Positions 52,829 to 64,000 of a stretch of 64,000 nucleotides of DNA are shown here, piece by piece; the stretch's first letter is position 1; each line of letters starts with the position of its first letter. The stretch covers positions 2,536,279-2,600,278 of the forward strand of contig NZ_CM001488.1 of assembly GCF_000233695.2 (NCBI RefSeq), written 5' to 3'. This stretch comes from Desulfobacter postgatei 2ac9 (lineage in GTDB: Bacteria > Desulfobacterota > Desulfobacteria > Desulfobacterales > Desulfobacteraceae). Both the position numbers and the translations under genes were made by a program. The notes under the pieces are model-generated. The model ran no database searches. It was not told the origin of the DNA and was given only the letters and a program-made list of their open reading frames with translations.

Positions 52829-53649
52829 TGGTGTTTGTCAATAAAGTTCAGGAGTGTGCACGATTTATACAGGAGCGCATGCAGGTGCGGCCTGTTGCCG
52901 GTATGATTACCGGAACAGGCCTTTCCGATACCTTGACCGACCTGCAGATCCACCAGGTGTTCCCCTATGCCGGACTGCCCCATTTCCCCCAGGCCACGGT
53001 GGAGAGCCACAAGGGGTGTCTTGTTCAGGGCAGTCTTAATGGCAGGGATATTCTGGTTTTCCAGGGCCGGATACATCTGTATGAGGGGTATTGCCCGGAG
53101 CTTGTCACGTTTCCGGTAAGGCTGCTTCAGGCCCTTGGGGTGCCGATGCTCATCCTTACCAATGCAGCCGGCGGGATCAACCTGAACTTCAGGGCCGGAG
53201 ACATTATGCTCATCCGGGATCATATCAACCTTACCGGAAAAAATCCCCTTGCAGGTCCGCACGAGGCCTCCTTTGGCGTTCGGTTTCCTGATATGACCCG
53301 GGTGTATGATCCCGATTTGGGGCGGCGTGCCGTTGGGGTCGCTGCACAGGAAAAAATTCAATTACACGCCGGGGTTTATGCCGGCCTTTTGGGGCCAAGC
53401 CTTGAAACACCTGCAGAAACACGCTTTCTTAAAATTATCGGCGCCGATGCCGTGGGGTTTTCAACGGTAATGGAGGCCATTGCCGGGGTTCAGGCCGGTA
53501 TGAAAATTCTGGGGCTTTCCCTGATTACCAATATCAATGATCCGGATGCGCCTGCACAGACAACCCTGGAGGCTGTGGTTGAGACTGCAGCAACGGCATC
53601 TGAAAAATTGAATCGGATCATTACCGGATTTGTTGGGCAGACTGCGTAA
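52828..53649 (+). CDS. Purine nucleoside phosphorylase (trimeric type)
   Basis: 273 residues; salvages purine nucleosides by phosphorolysis. Signature regions SHKGCLVQG, GRIHLYEGY, LTNAAGGIN and VGFSTVMEAIAGVQAGMKILGLSLITN match the trimeric PNP/MTAP family; the common VGMST is VGFST here. Coupled to the SH3 gene by one-nucleotide overlap, though the roles look unrelated. Confidence 0.92.
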   Translation: MVFVNKVQECARFIQERMQVRPVAGMITGTGLSDTLTDLQIHQVFPYAGLPHFPQATVESHKGCLVQGSLNGRDILVFQGRIHLYEGYCPELVTFPVRLLQALGVPMLILTNAAGGINLNFRAGDIMLIRDHINLTGKNPLAGPHEASFGVRFPDMTRVYDPDLGRRAVGVAAQEKIQLHAGVYAGLLGPSLETPAETRFLKIIGADAVGFSTVMEAIAGVQAGMKILGLSLITNINDPDAPAQTTLEAVVETAATASEKLNRIITGFVGQTA

Positions 53650-53676
53650 TATCGATTTTAAACAAGAGGAGATACC

Positions 53677-54576
53677 ATGAGAATCGTCACCCGTCCTGAT
53701 TTTGACGGCATTGTCTGCGCAGTCCTTCTGCGCCAAGCCCTGGAACCGTCTTTACCGATATACTGGATAGAGCCCAATGCCATTCAGTCGGGTACCGCTG
53801 ATATCCGGGATGGTGATATCCTTGCGAACCTGCCCTGGCATCCTAATGCCTATTTGTGGTTTGATCACCATATCTCCAATAAACCTGCCCAGGAGGTGCC
53901 CGGCCTCTTTGAGATTGCACCGTCCGCCGCAGGGGTTGTCTATAAATATTATCAAAAACAGAACCTTCTGGATAACCGGTTTGATGAATTGGTGGATCAG
54001 ACCGACATGATTGATTCTGCCGACCTTACCCGGGAACAGGTCAAAGCGCCTGAAGACTATCCTTACCTGCTTTTGTCCATGACTATTAAAAATAACGATT
54101 TTCAGGATATTCCCTATTGGGAACGTTTGGTGGATATGCTTGGCAAAGCGGATATTAAGACCATATTAGAGGACCCTGATGTGGACCGCCGGTGTCGGGA
54201 AGTGATTGAGGAAAACAAGGCATTTAAATATTACCTGGAAACCTATACCACCATGGTTGACCGTATTTCCGTGACCGACTTTAGAAGCCTTGAAAACGTA
54301 CCTTCCGGCAACCGGTTTTTAATTTATTCTCTGTTTGCAGACGCCATTGCCAGTGTCAAGATCCGGTATGCAAGGCCGGACAAAAAACAGGTTCTCATCA
54401 GCGTTGGTCACAGCATTTTCAATCCTGAATGCCGGATAAATGCCGGAACCATGCTTGCCTGTTACGGCGGCGGTGGACATTTCGGTGCCGGCGGATGCAC
54501 GGTGGATGCCCGTGATGCCCAGGACAAAATTGACGAAATTTTGGACATTTTAAAGAGCAATCAGGACCAGGGATAA
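53677..54576 (+). CDS. DHH-family phosphoesterase
   Basis: 299 residues. Metal-binding motifs DFDG (RPDFDGIVCAVLL) and DHH (WFDHHISN) and the C-terminal DHHA1 GGGGHFGAGG are present. Could be an exopolyphosphatase-like or oligonucleotide/cyclic-dinucleotide phosphodiesterase; substrate not determined. AAGAGGAG before the ATG. Confidence 0.88.
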   Translation: MRIVTRPDFDGIVCAVLLRQALEPSLPIYWIEPNAIQSGTADIRDGDILANLPWHPNAYLWFDHHISNKPAQEVPGLFEIAPSAAGVVYKYYQKQNLLDNRFDELVDQTDMIDSADLTREQVKAPEDYPYLLLSMTIKNNDFQDIPYWERLVDMLGKADIKTILEDPDVDRRCREVIEENKAFKYYLETYTTMVDRISVTDFRSLENVPSGNRFLIYSLFADAIASVKIRYARPDKKQVLISVGHSIFNPECRINAGTMLACYGGGGHFGAGGCTVDARDAQDKIDEILDILKSNQDQG

Positions 54577-54583
54577 TTCTTCG

Positions 54584-55657
54584 TTAATCAAATTTTTTGA
54601 CTTTTTTCCTGATGGAACCGTTTTGCGCAGCATCCATGAATTCGTCTCCCAACACCCTGCACATATTCGCGGCTTTATTCCAGGCACAAATCCTCTCATT
54701 ATCCCGTCCCATGAGCCGGATAAAATCTCGGCGGTCCGGGATACGCCCAAAGGGCAGGGTGGAAACAAATTCGGGAGACGGGGCCAGAAGAATCGTTCGA
54801 TCCACGGCCCTGCCCTTAACTCTTCGCTTGTGGAATTTTTTATCAAACCAGCCAGGGGTCAGTTCCGTATAAAAGTGGGGATAGAGGATAAAACCGGTCT
54901 GCTCAGGATTTAAGGAAAGTGCCGGGTGGTAATCCAGAAGTCCTCCGTCCCGGTAAGTGCCCCCAGGTGCGCCCGTAATATCATTGACGCCCTCCATGAC
55001 CATGGGGATGGACCCTGATGCCAAAATTGCTTTGGAAAAATTTTTTCGGTCAAGGGGAATGGGTGTTGTGGGAAAAATGTTTTCTTCCAGTATGCTGGTG
55101 TCATATTGGGGATGGTGGAAGAGAATACGTTCAAAACAGAACCGCTGAAATTTTCTGGATATCGCATTCAGGGCAAATGCCTGCCCTAGGCCAATGGCCT
55201 GGACAGGGCTTTGTTTTGAACCCATGGGCCCTTTGCACCGGGCGGCTGAAAAACCAATGCGAATGTATGGATGGTTCAATATTTCATCAATGGCCCGGTT
55301 TGTGAGAAATTCATCCATGATCCGCCGGGTTTGCCTGGCTATTTGGGCTGCCGAAACCCTGCCCTTATAATGCTGATGGGTATAGGCGTGTTTGAGGCGG
55401 TCAAAGGCCTCCCGGCAGTTGGTCTGGGCTGCTGCGGCAAACTTCCATGCTCCGATGGAGGTGCCAAACAGGTGCAAAGGCCGGGTCCGGCCTGAAAACC
55501 ACTGGGAAAAAATTACCGAATCAAGTCCGTAAATGCAGAGCCATTTGGCTGCGCCCGAGGCCCCGAGCATGGCATCAATATGGTTAGGAGAAAGACCGTT
55601 TTCTTTAATATGGCGATAAGCTGTTGCCCCGGCAAGGATCGTTAGATTGTTTAACAT
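54584..55657 (-). CDS. Patatin-like phospholipase
   Basis: 357 residues. Nucleophile elbow GTSIG (about 66-70) and catalytic Asp in RDGGLLDYHP (about 238-247) make the Ser-Asp dyad of patatin-type lipid hydrolases. An oxyanion-like glycine-rich GASGAAKW lies ahead. No signal peptide. Convergent with the DHH gene, with 7 nt between the stops. Confidence 0.85.
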   Translation of the reverse strand: MLNNLTILAGATAYRHIKENGLSPNHIDAMLGASGAAKWLCIYGLDSVIFSQWFSGRTRPLHLFGTSIGAWKFAAAAQTNCREAFDRLKHAYTHQHYKGRVSAAQIARQTRRIMDEFLTNRAIDEILNHPYIRIGFSAARCKGPMGSKQSPVQAIGLGQAFALNAISRKFQRFCFERILFHHPQYDTSILEENIFPTTPIPLDRKNFSKAILASGSIPMVMEGVNDITGAPGGTYRDGGLLDYHPALSLNPEQTGFILYPHFYTELTPGWFDKKFHKRRVKGRAVDRTILLAPSPEFVSTLPFGRIPDRRDFIRLMGRDNERICAWNKAANMCRVLGDEFMDAAQNGSIRKKVKKFD

Positions 55658-55732
55658 GCGGCATTACCCCATTGGCAGGCATCATTAAAATAGTGCGTGA
55701 ACAATAACACAAGGATACATATATGGAAATAG

Positions 55733-55855
55733 ATGCATTTTTTTGAAGTCAGTCAGCTGCCTGAGCCATTCAGGATTTTTATGCAGAAGATAATAGGACC
55801 GATACCCGTTCTGGTTGAGCAAAGAGGTCTCAAGGGCATCGGTCCTTATTTTATA
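55733..55855 (-). pseudogene. Relic of a histidine-kinase N-terminal region
   Basis: Closely matches part of the kinase coding region at 63345-63440 and the 5' flank at 63600-63615, with the sequence in between deleted. It lies after the response regulator at 55858, just as the intact kinase lies after the regulator at 63618, so an RR-kinase pair was duplicated and the kinase later lost. Confidence 0.75.
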
Positions 55856-55857
55856 AA

Positions 55858-56298
55858 CTATATTTCCCCGGTGCGCCGCAGAAGAAGCCGGGCTTCGGCC
55901 TTGCGGATGCGTTCTTCCTGTTCGTCCTTGCGCTTCCAGGCATTGGCCAGTTTTTTATTGATATCCTCAAAATCCGCCGGTTTCATGAGGTAATCAAAGG
56001 CCCCTTCCTTCATACCTTCGACTGCCGTCTCCGTGGACCCGTGTCCGGTGAGAAGGATCACTTCCACCAGGGGATGGCTCGCCTTGATTCTTTTCAAGGT
56101 CTCTATGCCGTCCATGCCGGGCATGCGGATATCCAGGATCACCACGTCGATTTGAGTTTTTGCCAGTAGATCAAGGGCTTCTTGTCCTGAATAGGCGGTA
56201 GATACCTTTTCCCCCTGCCCGCTCAGACGCAGGGAAAACATCTCTACAAAATCTTTTTCATCATCAACGATCAAGATTTTTACCGGTATTTTTATCAT
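55858..56298 (-). CDS. Response regulator with C-terminal basic tail
   Basis: 146 residues. Receiver domain with acidic pocket VDDEKD, phospho-Asp in VVILDIRMPGMDG (near 56), Thr/Lys switch (LLTGHGS, LMKPAD). No output domain; the last 35 residues form a basic/acidic helix (AWKRKDEQEERIRKAEARLLLRR). Nearly identical to the protein at 63618. Follows the DASS transporter on the same strand. Confidence 0.92.
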   Translation of the reverse strand: MIKIPVKILIVDDEKDFVEMFSLRLSGQGEKVSTAYSGQEALDLLAKTQIDVVILDIRMPGMDGIETLKRIKASHPLVEVILLTGHGSTETAVEGMKEGAFDYLMKPADFEDINKKLANAWKRKDEQEERIRKAEARLLLRRTGEI

Positions 56299-56351
56299 GG
56301 GGTTTTCTCCTTATAAAATTATTGATTTCCATGAGGTTCAGCAAAGCCCTC

Positions 56352-57926
56352 TTATATTAAACCCAAAAACTTCCACCAGGTGCAGACCACGCCTACCAGT
56401 ATCAGAAGCAGGGCTGGTGTGGTCACAAGACCCAGCTTGGTCAGGTCCGAGGACTTGAAGTATTTGTATGAATAGGCAATGGCATTGGGTGGACAGCCGA
56501 TAACCAGCAGCATGGCAAAGGATGTGGCCATACCAAGGCACAGGGCCAGGATGGTCGGGTTGACCCCTTCAAGCTGAGCCATGGGAATAACAATGGGCAA
56601 GATTAAAGCTGCTGCCGCCACATTGGCCATGGCATTGGTAACCAGGGCGCCGAAGACGCCCACACCCACAAAGAGCACCAGCCAGCCTTTACCCTCAATC
56701 AGCGGGAAGAACAGGTTGGCAAAGTAGTCTGCTGCACCTGAATATCCCATGGCAAGGCCTAAAGAGATACCGCCGCCAAAGATAAACAGGGCTGTTCCCC
56801 ACTCCAGGTTGTCGTTGATGTCCCGCCATTTTAAAACGCCGAACAGCACCAGGCCAGCCACGGCCACAGCTCCGGTGACGGAGTAGTCCAGGCCGTGGAC
56901 GCTCTTGGTGAGCCATGATATAAAAGCGGCGCCAATAATAATCAGTGCTTTTTTCTCAACAGCCGTCATTGGTCCCAGATCCTCATCAAACGCCGGCAGC
57001 TTGATATTGGGATCTGGCCGGTAGATCAGGTAGACAATCAATACAACCGCAGGCACACAGATGATGGCTGCGGGCATACAATATTTGATCCAGTCAAAAA
57101 AGGTGATCTCAATTCCGGTGAACTCTTTTAAAAATGCAGCCGATACCATGCACCGCCCACCGCCTATTAGGGAGCCCATGCCGCCGCAGGAGCATGCAAA
57201 GGGCAGGGAGAGCATCATGAATTTTGCCGTATTGCTATGGGGCTCAATACCCACGGCACGCATCAGGGGCAGCATGGTGACAATACCGATGGCACAGGCG
57301 GCTGCATCGTGCATAAAAGCGGACGCAAGGCCTAGACCCACGGCAATGATAAAGGTGAATCGTGTTACGGAATCGCCTGCCTTCTTGACAATAAAATAAC
57401 CCAGGCGTTTTGTCAGCCCCACTTTGTCCAGGGCAATGGCAAAGATCAGGCAGCACATGATGAAAATAACAACCGGATGCATGTAGGGCGCCCATGCCCC
57501 TTTTACGTCGGTTAGGCCTAGAATCACAAGGGAGGCGCCAATCAGCACTGCCGTGATTTCAAGGGGAATGGGCTCCATCACAAACAGGACAACCAGCACC
57601 GCAAGCACGGCTAAAAACCGTTTGGCTTTGGGGGGCATCCCGTCCACATAATCCACCTTAACTTCTGAAAGGCCCATTGCCTTGGCCTGGTCGACAAGAT
57701 ATTTTGCCCGGGCCTGCTCAACGCCAGGTGCCTTGGCCGTCAGAATAACGGGCTTGCCGGGTGCGGTCTGCTGGGTTGAAAAATATTGTGACACTGACTG
57801 ACTTAACTGGTCTGCACCGGTGCCGGAAAGTTTAAATTTTGTTCCTTCCGGCCTGGGCAGAATAAACACGATTACACCGATCAACACTGCTACCGCAAGT
57901 TTGAATCCGTTTGATTTGAGTATCAT
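56352..57926 (-). CDS. DASS/SLC13-family anion transporter
   Basis: Start set at MILKSNGFKLAVAVL (ATG 57926); an upstream frame to 58001 gives an unlikely basic N-terminus. About 524 residues with an N-terminal helix, a ~85-residue periplasmic-like segment (TKFKLSGTGAD...), then a bundle of helices typical of DASS transporters. Likely imports di- or tricarboxylates or sulfate with Na+. TNAMANVAAAALILP and GCPPNAIAYSY are the SNT-like substrate/sodium sites, with NAM and PPN variants. Followed by the RR gene. Confidence 0.88.
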   Translation of the reverse strand: MILKSNGFKLAVAVLIGVIVFILPRPEGTKFKLSGTGADQLSQSVSQYFSTQQTAPGKPVILTAKAPGVEQARAKYLVDQAKAMGLSEVKVDYVDGMPPKAKRFLAVLAVLVVLFVMEPIPLEITAVLIGASLVILGLTDVKGAWAPYMHPVVIFIMCCLIFAIALDKVGLTKRLGYFIVKKAGDSVTRFTFIIAVGLGLASAFMHDAAACAIGIVTMLPLMRAVGIEPHSNTAKFMMLSLPFACSCGGMGSLIGGGRCMVSAAFLKEFTGIEITFFDWIKYCMPAAIICVPAVVLIVYLIYRPDPNIKLPAFDEDLGPMTAVEKKALIIIGAAFISWLTKSVHGLDYSVTGAVAVAGLVLFGVLKWRDINDNLEWGTALFIFGGGISLGLAMGYSGAADYFANLFFPLIEGKGWLVLFVGVGVFGALVTNAMANVAAAALILPIVIPMAQLEGVNPTILALCLGMATSFAMLLVIGCPPNAIAYSYKYFKSSDLTKLGLVTTPALLLILVGVVCTWWKFLGLI

Positions 57927-58001
57927 TGGTTTGTTTCTCCATTCTGTTTGTTTTTGGCCTGCCGAGCCAGGCCGTTTTTTTACATTAATTCTTTCAAACA
58001 C

Positions 58002-58118
58002 CTAAACCATGTGACCTGTGATTTCCTTGGCCCTGGCCTCCATAATTTTTTTCTCATGCTTCCGTTTGATCAGGGTGTCCAGAAAGCCTTTCTCATCATC
58101 GACAAATAAAAGTTTCAT
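58002..58118 (-). pseudogene. Response-regulator stub before the transporter gene
   Basis: Starts MKLLFVDDEKGFLDTLIKR with a fine GGAG site, like the first 19 residues of a receiver domain, then jumps to KHEKKIMEARAKEITGHMV, the end of such a protein. The phospho-Asp region is gone. It is a remnant, or a 38-residue peptide, upstream of the DASS gene. A longer open frame to 58256 exists without a clear start site. Confidence 0.7.
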
Positions 58119-58259
58119 CTGCAAAGTCTCCTTAATATGGTTTATAAGGTTGTTGGCTCTATTCTTTTTGGCGGTTTGTCTGTCTGGGGGATATTTACGG
58201 GTATTGCGGGTCAGTACCTGATAAAATTTTTTTCTGTCAGCTATGGGGGTGTTCATGAT

Positions 58260-58631
58260 ATCAATGGCTCTTGTGATGCCGTTTGATCCGGCTTGAGCTC
58301 ATCTATCAAGATATATGCCAGATGAATAAAAGAGCTGAAGATGTATATTAATGCTTTGAAATAATAAGATAATTTAAAAATGCAACCAGTGGTCAGAAAG
58401 GTTGCTGTCTGTCACGTTTTTTTACGGCATGTAAAGATTTTATTTTTCGATATGAGTGATACTTTCCATTTCACCCAGGACAGGGGTGCCAATTTGCCAC
58501 TCATTTGGATTAAAGACATCTTGGCTGAAAGTCCGAAATCCTTGATCAATCCATGATGAATTGTATTTGACTTTGACTCCAAGAGGTATAAAATTCGGGA
58601 TATCCTTTAGACTCTTTGGTGGAGATGTCCG
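58260..58631. other. Intergenic region before the VWA/OmpA gene
   Basis: About 370 nt, AT-rich in its middle. No gene, terminator or convincing sigma-54 site seen. Confidence 0.5.
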
Positions 58632-60699
58632 ATGAAATCAAAAATAATTGTTTCCGCACTGGTAGCGGTGTTATGTCTGGTATGGTCAGGCGGCGGCCTG
58701 GCCTTTGTCCCGGAAGGTGAACTCCATATCCGTGTTCCCGGTCAAGACGGGAAAATCTCTTTTCAGTCCATTGACGAAACCAAGATCCTGGTATCGGTCC
58801 TGGACAGTCAGGAGAAACCCGTCAAGGATCTTATGGCCAAGGATTTTGAAGTGATCAAGGGAAGCATTCCGGCCAACGTCATTTCCGTACAGATACTAAA
58901 GACTCGATTGGATATGCCCATCAGCTATGTGCTTATGGTGGACAATTCCTTTTCAATGGAAAAAAGAAAGGCTGTTCAACCCCTCCTGGCTGCTTTGGAT
59001 GAGTTTTTAAAGATTGTCCGGCCTATTGATGAGGTGGATGTGGTGGTCTTTGACAGTAAGGGTGATTTTCTGGTCAACGGCCAGCATCTAAGGCTTGCGA
59101 CCTTTAGATCCAACAATATTTCGGAACTTAAAAATTTTTTTGAAAAAAGCTTCAAAGAGGGCATGACGGGTGAGACCTATCTCTATGAAGGAATGCTGGG
59201 TGGGCTGGATCTGATTTCAAGAAAGCCTGAAAAAACCAATAAATTCCTCGTGGTATTTTCCGATGGAGAAGATCTCAACAGCAACATCAAAAAAGAAACC
59301 ATCGGGCTGAAATCCAAGGGACTCGAAAATTTCAAGGCTTTTTCCATTGATTTCATGCCGGGCGAAAAGAAGGATCAATTTCTGGACGCCTTTTCTCAAA
59401 GTCTGGGCGGTAAATTATGGAAAGCTAAATCCGCTGACAATCTTCTTCCCATTTTCCGGGACATATCCACCACCCTGCTTTATCAGTATGTGGTGGAATA
59501 CAATTTCAACAGGCCGCCCCAGGCATCTCTGGCTGTCAGCCCCTCTTCGATCTCCATCGAGGATTTGACCATTATTGACAGCTCCCCCCTGCTCAACTAC
59601 ATCTTTTTCGATCTTGGCCAGAGCAGCGTTCCGGACCGGTATCGCCTCCTGAAAACCCAAAGCGAGGCCGGTCAATTCGATGAAAAGATGCTGGAAAATA
59701 CCATGACCAAGTACTATCATGTACTCAACATCATCGGAAAACGCCTGACCGAGAACCCCGGTGCCAGTATAGAACTGGTGGGTTGCATCAGCGACCGGGG
59801 TCCGGAAAAGAACAACATCACCCTTTCCCGGGCCCGGGCGGAAAGCGTGAAATCCTATCTTCAGTATATCTGGAACATTGATCCCTCAAGGATCACGATC
59901 ACGGCCCGGAAACTTCCGGAAAAACCCAGTACCGGAAATGTCGAAGAAGCCCGGGTGGAAAACCAGCGGGTTGAAATCCGTTCGGATTCTCCGGATATTC
60001 TGGACGTCATCAAGAGTACTTATACCTTTCAGATCGCCAATACCAATGAGATCACAGTCCAACCCAATATCACGCCCGGATACGATCTTAAGACCTGGAA
60101 TATCAAAATCAAAGGAAACCGGGATTTTTTGAATCTCAAGGAAGGCCAGGGCAATATTGTTCCGAACTATATCTTTGACCTTGGGAGGTTCGGGCTCGGC
60201 AAGATCAGCGCCTTTGAACATATAAGCGTTACCGCCTTTTTGACCGATATCACTGGTCAGACCTTTGAGACGGATACTGTTGTTATTCCGGTTACATATA
60301 CCAGGCGGGTGACAACCAAGGCCCAGAGAAATGCGCAACGGGTGATGGAAAAATACGCTTTGATTCTCTTTGATTACGACAGTGCGGAAATAAAAGAAAG
60401 AAACAAGGTCGTTCTGGACCGGGTGGTGAAACGGATACGAGAATTGCCCAATGCCAGGGTCACCATCCTTGGGCAGACCGACATCATCGGAACGGAAGAT
60501 TACAACCTGGGGCTTTCCCAGCGAAGGGCAAAGTCTGTTTTCCAGAGTGTGACGGAAAACGGCATCCCGTCACCCGAACGTATTGAATTCAAGGGCAACG
60601 GTCCCCATGACCCGCCTTATGACAATAGGCTTCCCGAAGGAAGATCCTTTAACCGCACCGTTATCATCACCTTGGAGTATCAGATCCAAGAACCGGAAC

Positions 60700-60710
<11 letters not shown>
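58632..60710 (+). CDS. Exported VWA protein with two OmpA-type domains
   Basis: 692 residues with signal peptide (IIVSALVAVLCLVWSGGGLA). A VWA domain (about 95-290) has the metal site DNSFSM (D-x-S-x-S), TGET and SDGED. Two OmpA-like regions follow: about 345-455 (ELVGCISDRG...LSRARAESVKSYL...VENQRVEI) and about 585-690 (LFDYDSAEIKE...LGQTDIIGTED...FNRTVIITLEY). These usually bind peptidoglycan. The gene is convergent with the NtrC gene by 11 nt overlap. Function unknown; perhaps an envelope scaffold. Confidence 0.87.
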
Positions 60711-62113
<1,403 letters not shown>

Positions 62114-62136
<23 letters not shown>

Positions 62137-63592
62137 GGAGATCCTCCCCTGCAGGCAGCGTAATGGTGAAACAGGCCCCCTGGCCCTCCTGGCTGTCCAG
62201 TACCAGGCAGCCGCCATGTTCACTGATAATATTAAAACAGATGCTCAATCCCAGTCCGGTGCCCTCGTCCTTGGTGGTGAAAAACGGGTTGAAAATTTCG
62301 CCCTGAATGGTTGCGGGAATACCGGGGCCGGTATCCTGGATTCTTATGACCGCCGTGTCCCTGTCCGTATTGACATTGTCCATGGTTTCGGTGATGGTGA
62401 TCCGGCCTCCTTTCTCCATGGCTTCGCAGGCATTGATGATGATATTGGCCAGAACCTCTTTGAACTGGGCCGCATCCAGCATCACGTTGTCCAAAGGCTT
62501 GCTGCGTACCAGCCGGACGGTTACACCGTAGGATTTGAGCCGTTGTTCCAGAAGGCGCAGGGTATTGTCCACCACCTGGGACGGGCTTTGTGCCTTCATG
62601 GTCAATTTGGGGGGCCTGGAAAATTCCAGGAAATTTTCCAGGATTTTATTAATCTGGCCGATCTCCGTTGAAATCACACTGATATTTTCATGCTGGTCCT
62701 GGGATAGTTTGGTTGACCGACCCAGGGAAAACAGCCGCATTTTAATTGAGGTCAATGGATTTCTGATGGAATGTGCCGTGCCTGCGGCCAGTTGTCCCAC
62801 CAGGGCCATTTTTTCCGACTGCATTAGAGATTCCCGACTTCGCACAAGTTCAGCATGGGTCTGTTCCGCATTTTCAATCAAGCCGTGAACACTGCTTTTT
62901 AATGCTGCCAGCTCGTTGCCGGAGACCCGGCCATCGCCCATTTGATCCGCTTCCGCCGCCAGTTTTCGGATGGGTCCCAGAATGTGGCGGGTGAAAATAT
63001 AATTGATCAAAAGGCTGAGCAACACCACGGTGACAATGGCCAGAAGACCTATATAGCGTAGATTCCTGGCATCGGAGTGACTCTCTTCCACGGTAAGCTC
63101 TATGTCTTTTTTATGTGCGGTTTTAAATTTTTCACATAGCTCATAAATTTTGAAGAAATTGCTCCTGACTTCCCGGTGAAGCGCGGCCCCGGCCCCAGGT
63201 TCTCCCTTTTCATACAACGTCACCACCCGGTCCTTGGCCGCAATATATGTCTTGTACACGGATTCAATTCCGGCCAGCGCCTCTTTTTCCCAGTCTTTTG
63301 TGACCAGGGGCTTGGCTAAGGCCAGCTGGCTTTCAAAATCCAGTTTGAAGTCAGCCAGCTGCCTGAGCCATTCGGGATTTTTATCCAGAAGATAATATGA
63401 TAGATACCCTTTCTGGTTGAGCAAAGAGGTCTCAAGGGCCTCGGCGGCCTGATACATGGGAATATGCCTTTGAACAATACCGGTGAACAGGTCTTCTGTT
63501 TTATAGGTATACCAGATCATGGCAATGGCTCCCATGACCGTTATTCCTAAAAGTACGGCATTGGCAAGATATACCCGTTGTTTCAGGCTCAT
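62114..63592 (-). CDS. Membrane sensor histidine kinase
   Basis: About 492 residues. N-terminal helix, a ~165-residue four-helix-type periplasmic sensor (CHASE/4HB-like), second helix (LLAIVTVVLLSLLINYIF), HAMP, H-box AAGTAHSIRNPLTSIK, N-box NIIINACEAM, G-boxes DTGPGIP and GTGLGLS. Cognate partner of the NtrC regulator that follows. Start taken at MSLKQRVY (ATG 63592); 63601 is also possible. Confidence 0.93.
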
Positions 63593-63617
63593 CAATAGCA
63601 TTTCCTTATTTTATAAA

Positions 63618-64000
63618 CTATATTTCCCCGGTGCGCCGCAGAAGCAGTCTGGCTTCGGCCTTGCGGATGCGTTCTTCCTGTTCGTCCTTGCGCTTCCAGG
63701 CATTGGCCATTTTTTTACTGATATCCTCAAAATCGGCCGGTTTCATCAGATAATCAAAGGCCCCTTCCTTCATGCCTTCCACTGCCGTTTCCGTAGACCC
63801 GTGCCCGGTCAGCATGATGACTTCCACCAGAGGATGAGCCGCTTTGATTTTTTTCAAGGTCTCTATGCCGTCCATGCCGGGCATGCGGATATCCAGGATT
63901 ACCACGTCGATCGCAGTTTTTTCAAGCAGATCAAGGGCTTCTTGTCCTGAATAGGCGGTAGACACCTTTTCCCCCTGCCGCGTCAGGCGCAGGGAAAACA
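63618..64000 (-). CDS. Response regulator, cut by window edge
   Basis: Paralogue of the protein at 55858 (about 90-95% alike by eye over 115 residues; e.g. LLEKTAID against LLAKTQID). Phospho-Asp in VVILDIRMPGMDG. The N-terminus lies beyond base 64000. Upstream of the kinase on the same strand, so the operon is RR, kinase, NtrC regulator. Confidence 0.9.
   Translation of the reverse strand, partial: FSLRLTRQGEKVSTAYSGQEALDLLEKTAIDVVILDIRMPGMDGIETLKKIKAAHPLVEVIMLTGHGSTETAVEGMKEGAFDYLMKPADFEDISKKMANAWKRKDEQEERIRKAEARLLLRRTGEI

Noticed and set aside
58380-58410. Sigma-54 (-24/-12) promoter upstream of the VWA/OmpA gene
   Set aside because: The nearest candidate (TGGTCAGAAAGGTTGCT) has 11 nt between GG and GC instead of 10 and lacks the CAC of the -24 box.

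Overview
The window looks like the chromosome of an anaerobic, diderm, flagellated sulfate-reducer-type bacterium (Desulfobacterota, most likely Desulfobacteraceae). This is inferred from gene content: hybrid-cluster protein behind FNR-type boxes, a [4Fe-4S] ferredoxin, LptD, PomA/MotA-type stator genes, a type II secretion operon and NtrC-type two-component genes. No rRNA, tRNA or CRISPR array was found by eye.

Layout. 0-8 kb (minus strand): a cut-off penicillin-binding protein, metG, ricT-like, holB, an HU/IHF-like gene, a NusG paralogue and lptD. 8.1-11.8 kb (plus): a cysteine synthase fused to a cysteinyl-tRNA synthetase-like domain that has lost both ATP-binding signatures, an unknown gene and a ferredoxin. 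11.8-15.1 kb: an EamA transporter split by a 1,681-bp insertion sequence (IS), and a relic of a secretion/pilus ATPase. 15.1-19.3 kb: HD hydrolase, degenerate HD-GYP protein, motA, motB and a PilZ protein. 19.3-27.1 kb: a decaying accessory island with a PEP-CTERM/RHS gene disrupted by an IS630-type element, itself disrupted by a second copy of the 1,681-bp IS, then a repeat-flanked toxin-antitoxin module with an integrase relic. The island lies between direct repeats of a ykgJ-type gene.

27.1-30.3 kb (minus): dnaX-ybaB-recR-ykgJ. 30.6-39.6 kb (plus): type II secretion genes G-H-I-J-K-L-M-D-E, without C, F, N or O. 39.6-43.1 kb: a RelA/SpoT-type synthetase and hcp with two FNR-type boxes. 43.1-45.3 kb (minus): a TauE fragment, nadE, a SpoU methyltransferase and a hotdog thioesterase. 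45.6-54.6 kb (plus): class II aldolase, a five-gene peptide ABC transporter, an SH3 protein, purine nucleoside phosphorylase and a DHH phosphoesterase. 54.6-64 kb: patatin-like protein, a response regulator, a DASS transporter and response-regulator stub, a VWA/OmpA envelope protein, then an NtrC regulator, its histidine kinase and a second response regulator that runs off the end.

The genome core (translation, replication clamp loading, envelope assembly, secretion) is intact. The 12-15 and 19-27 kb zones are eroded by transposition, frameshifts and nonsense mutations. Both IS copies have exact target duplications, so the ancestral eamA, IS630 and RHS genes can be rebuilt on paper. The strongest candidates for new biology are the CysK-CysRS-like fusion and the gene behind it, the NusG paralogue coupled to lptD, and the degenerate HD-GYP protein in front of the motor genes.
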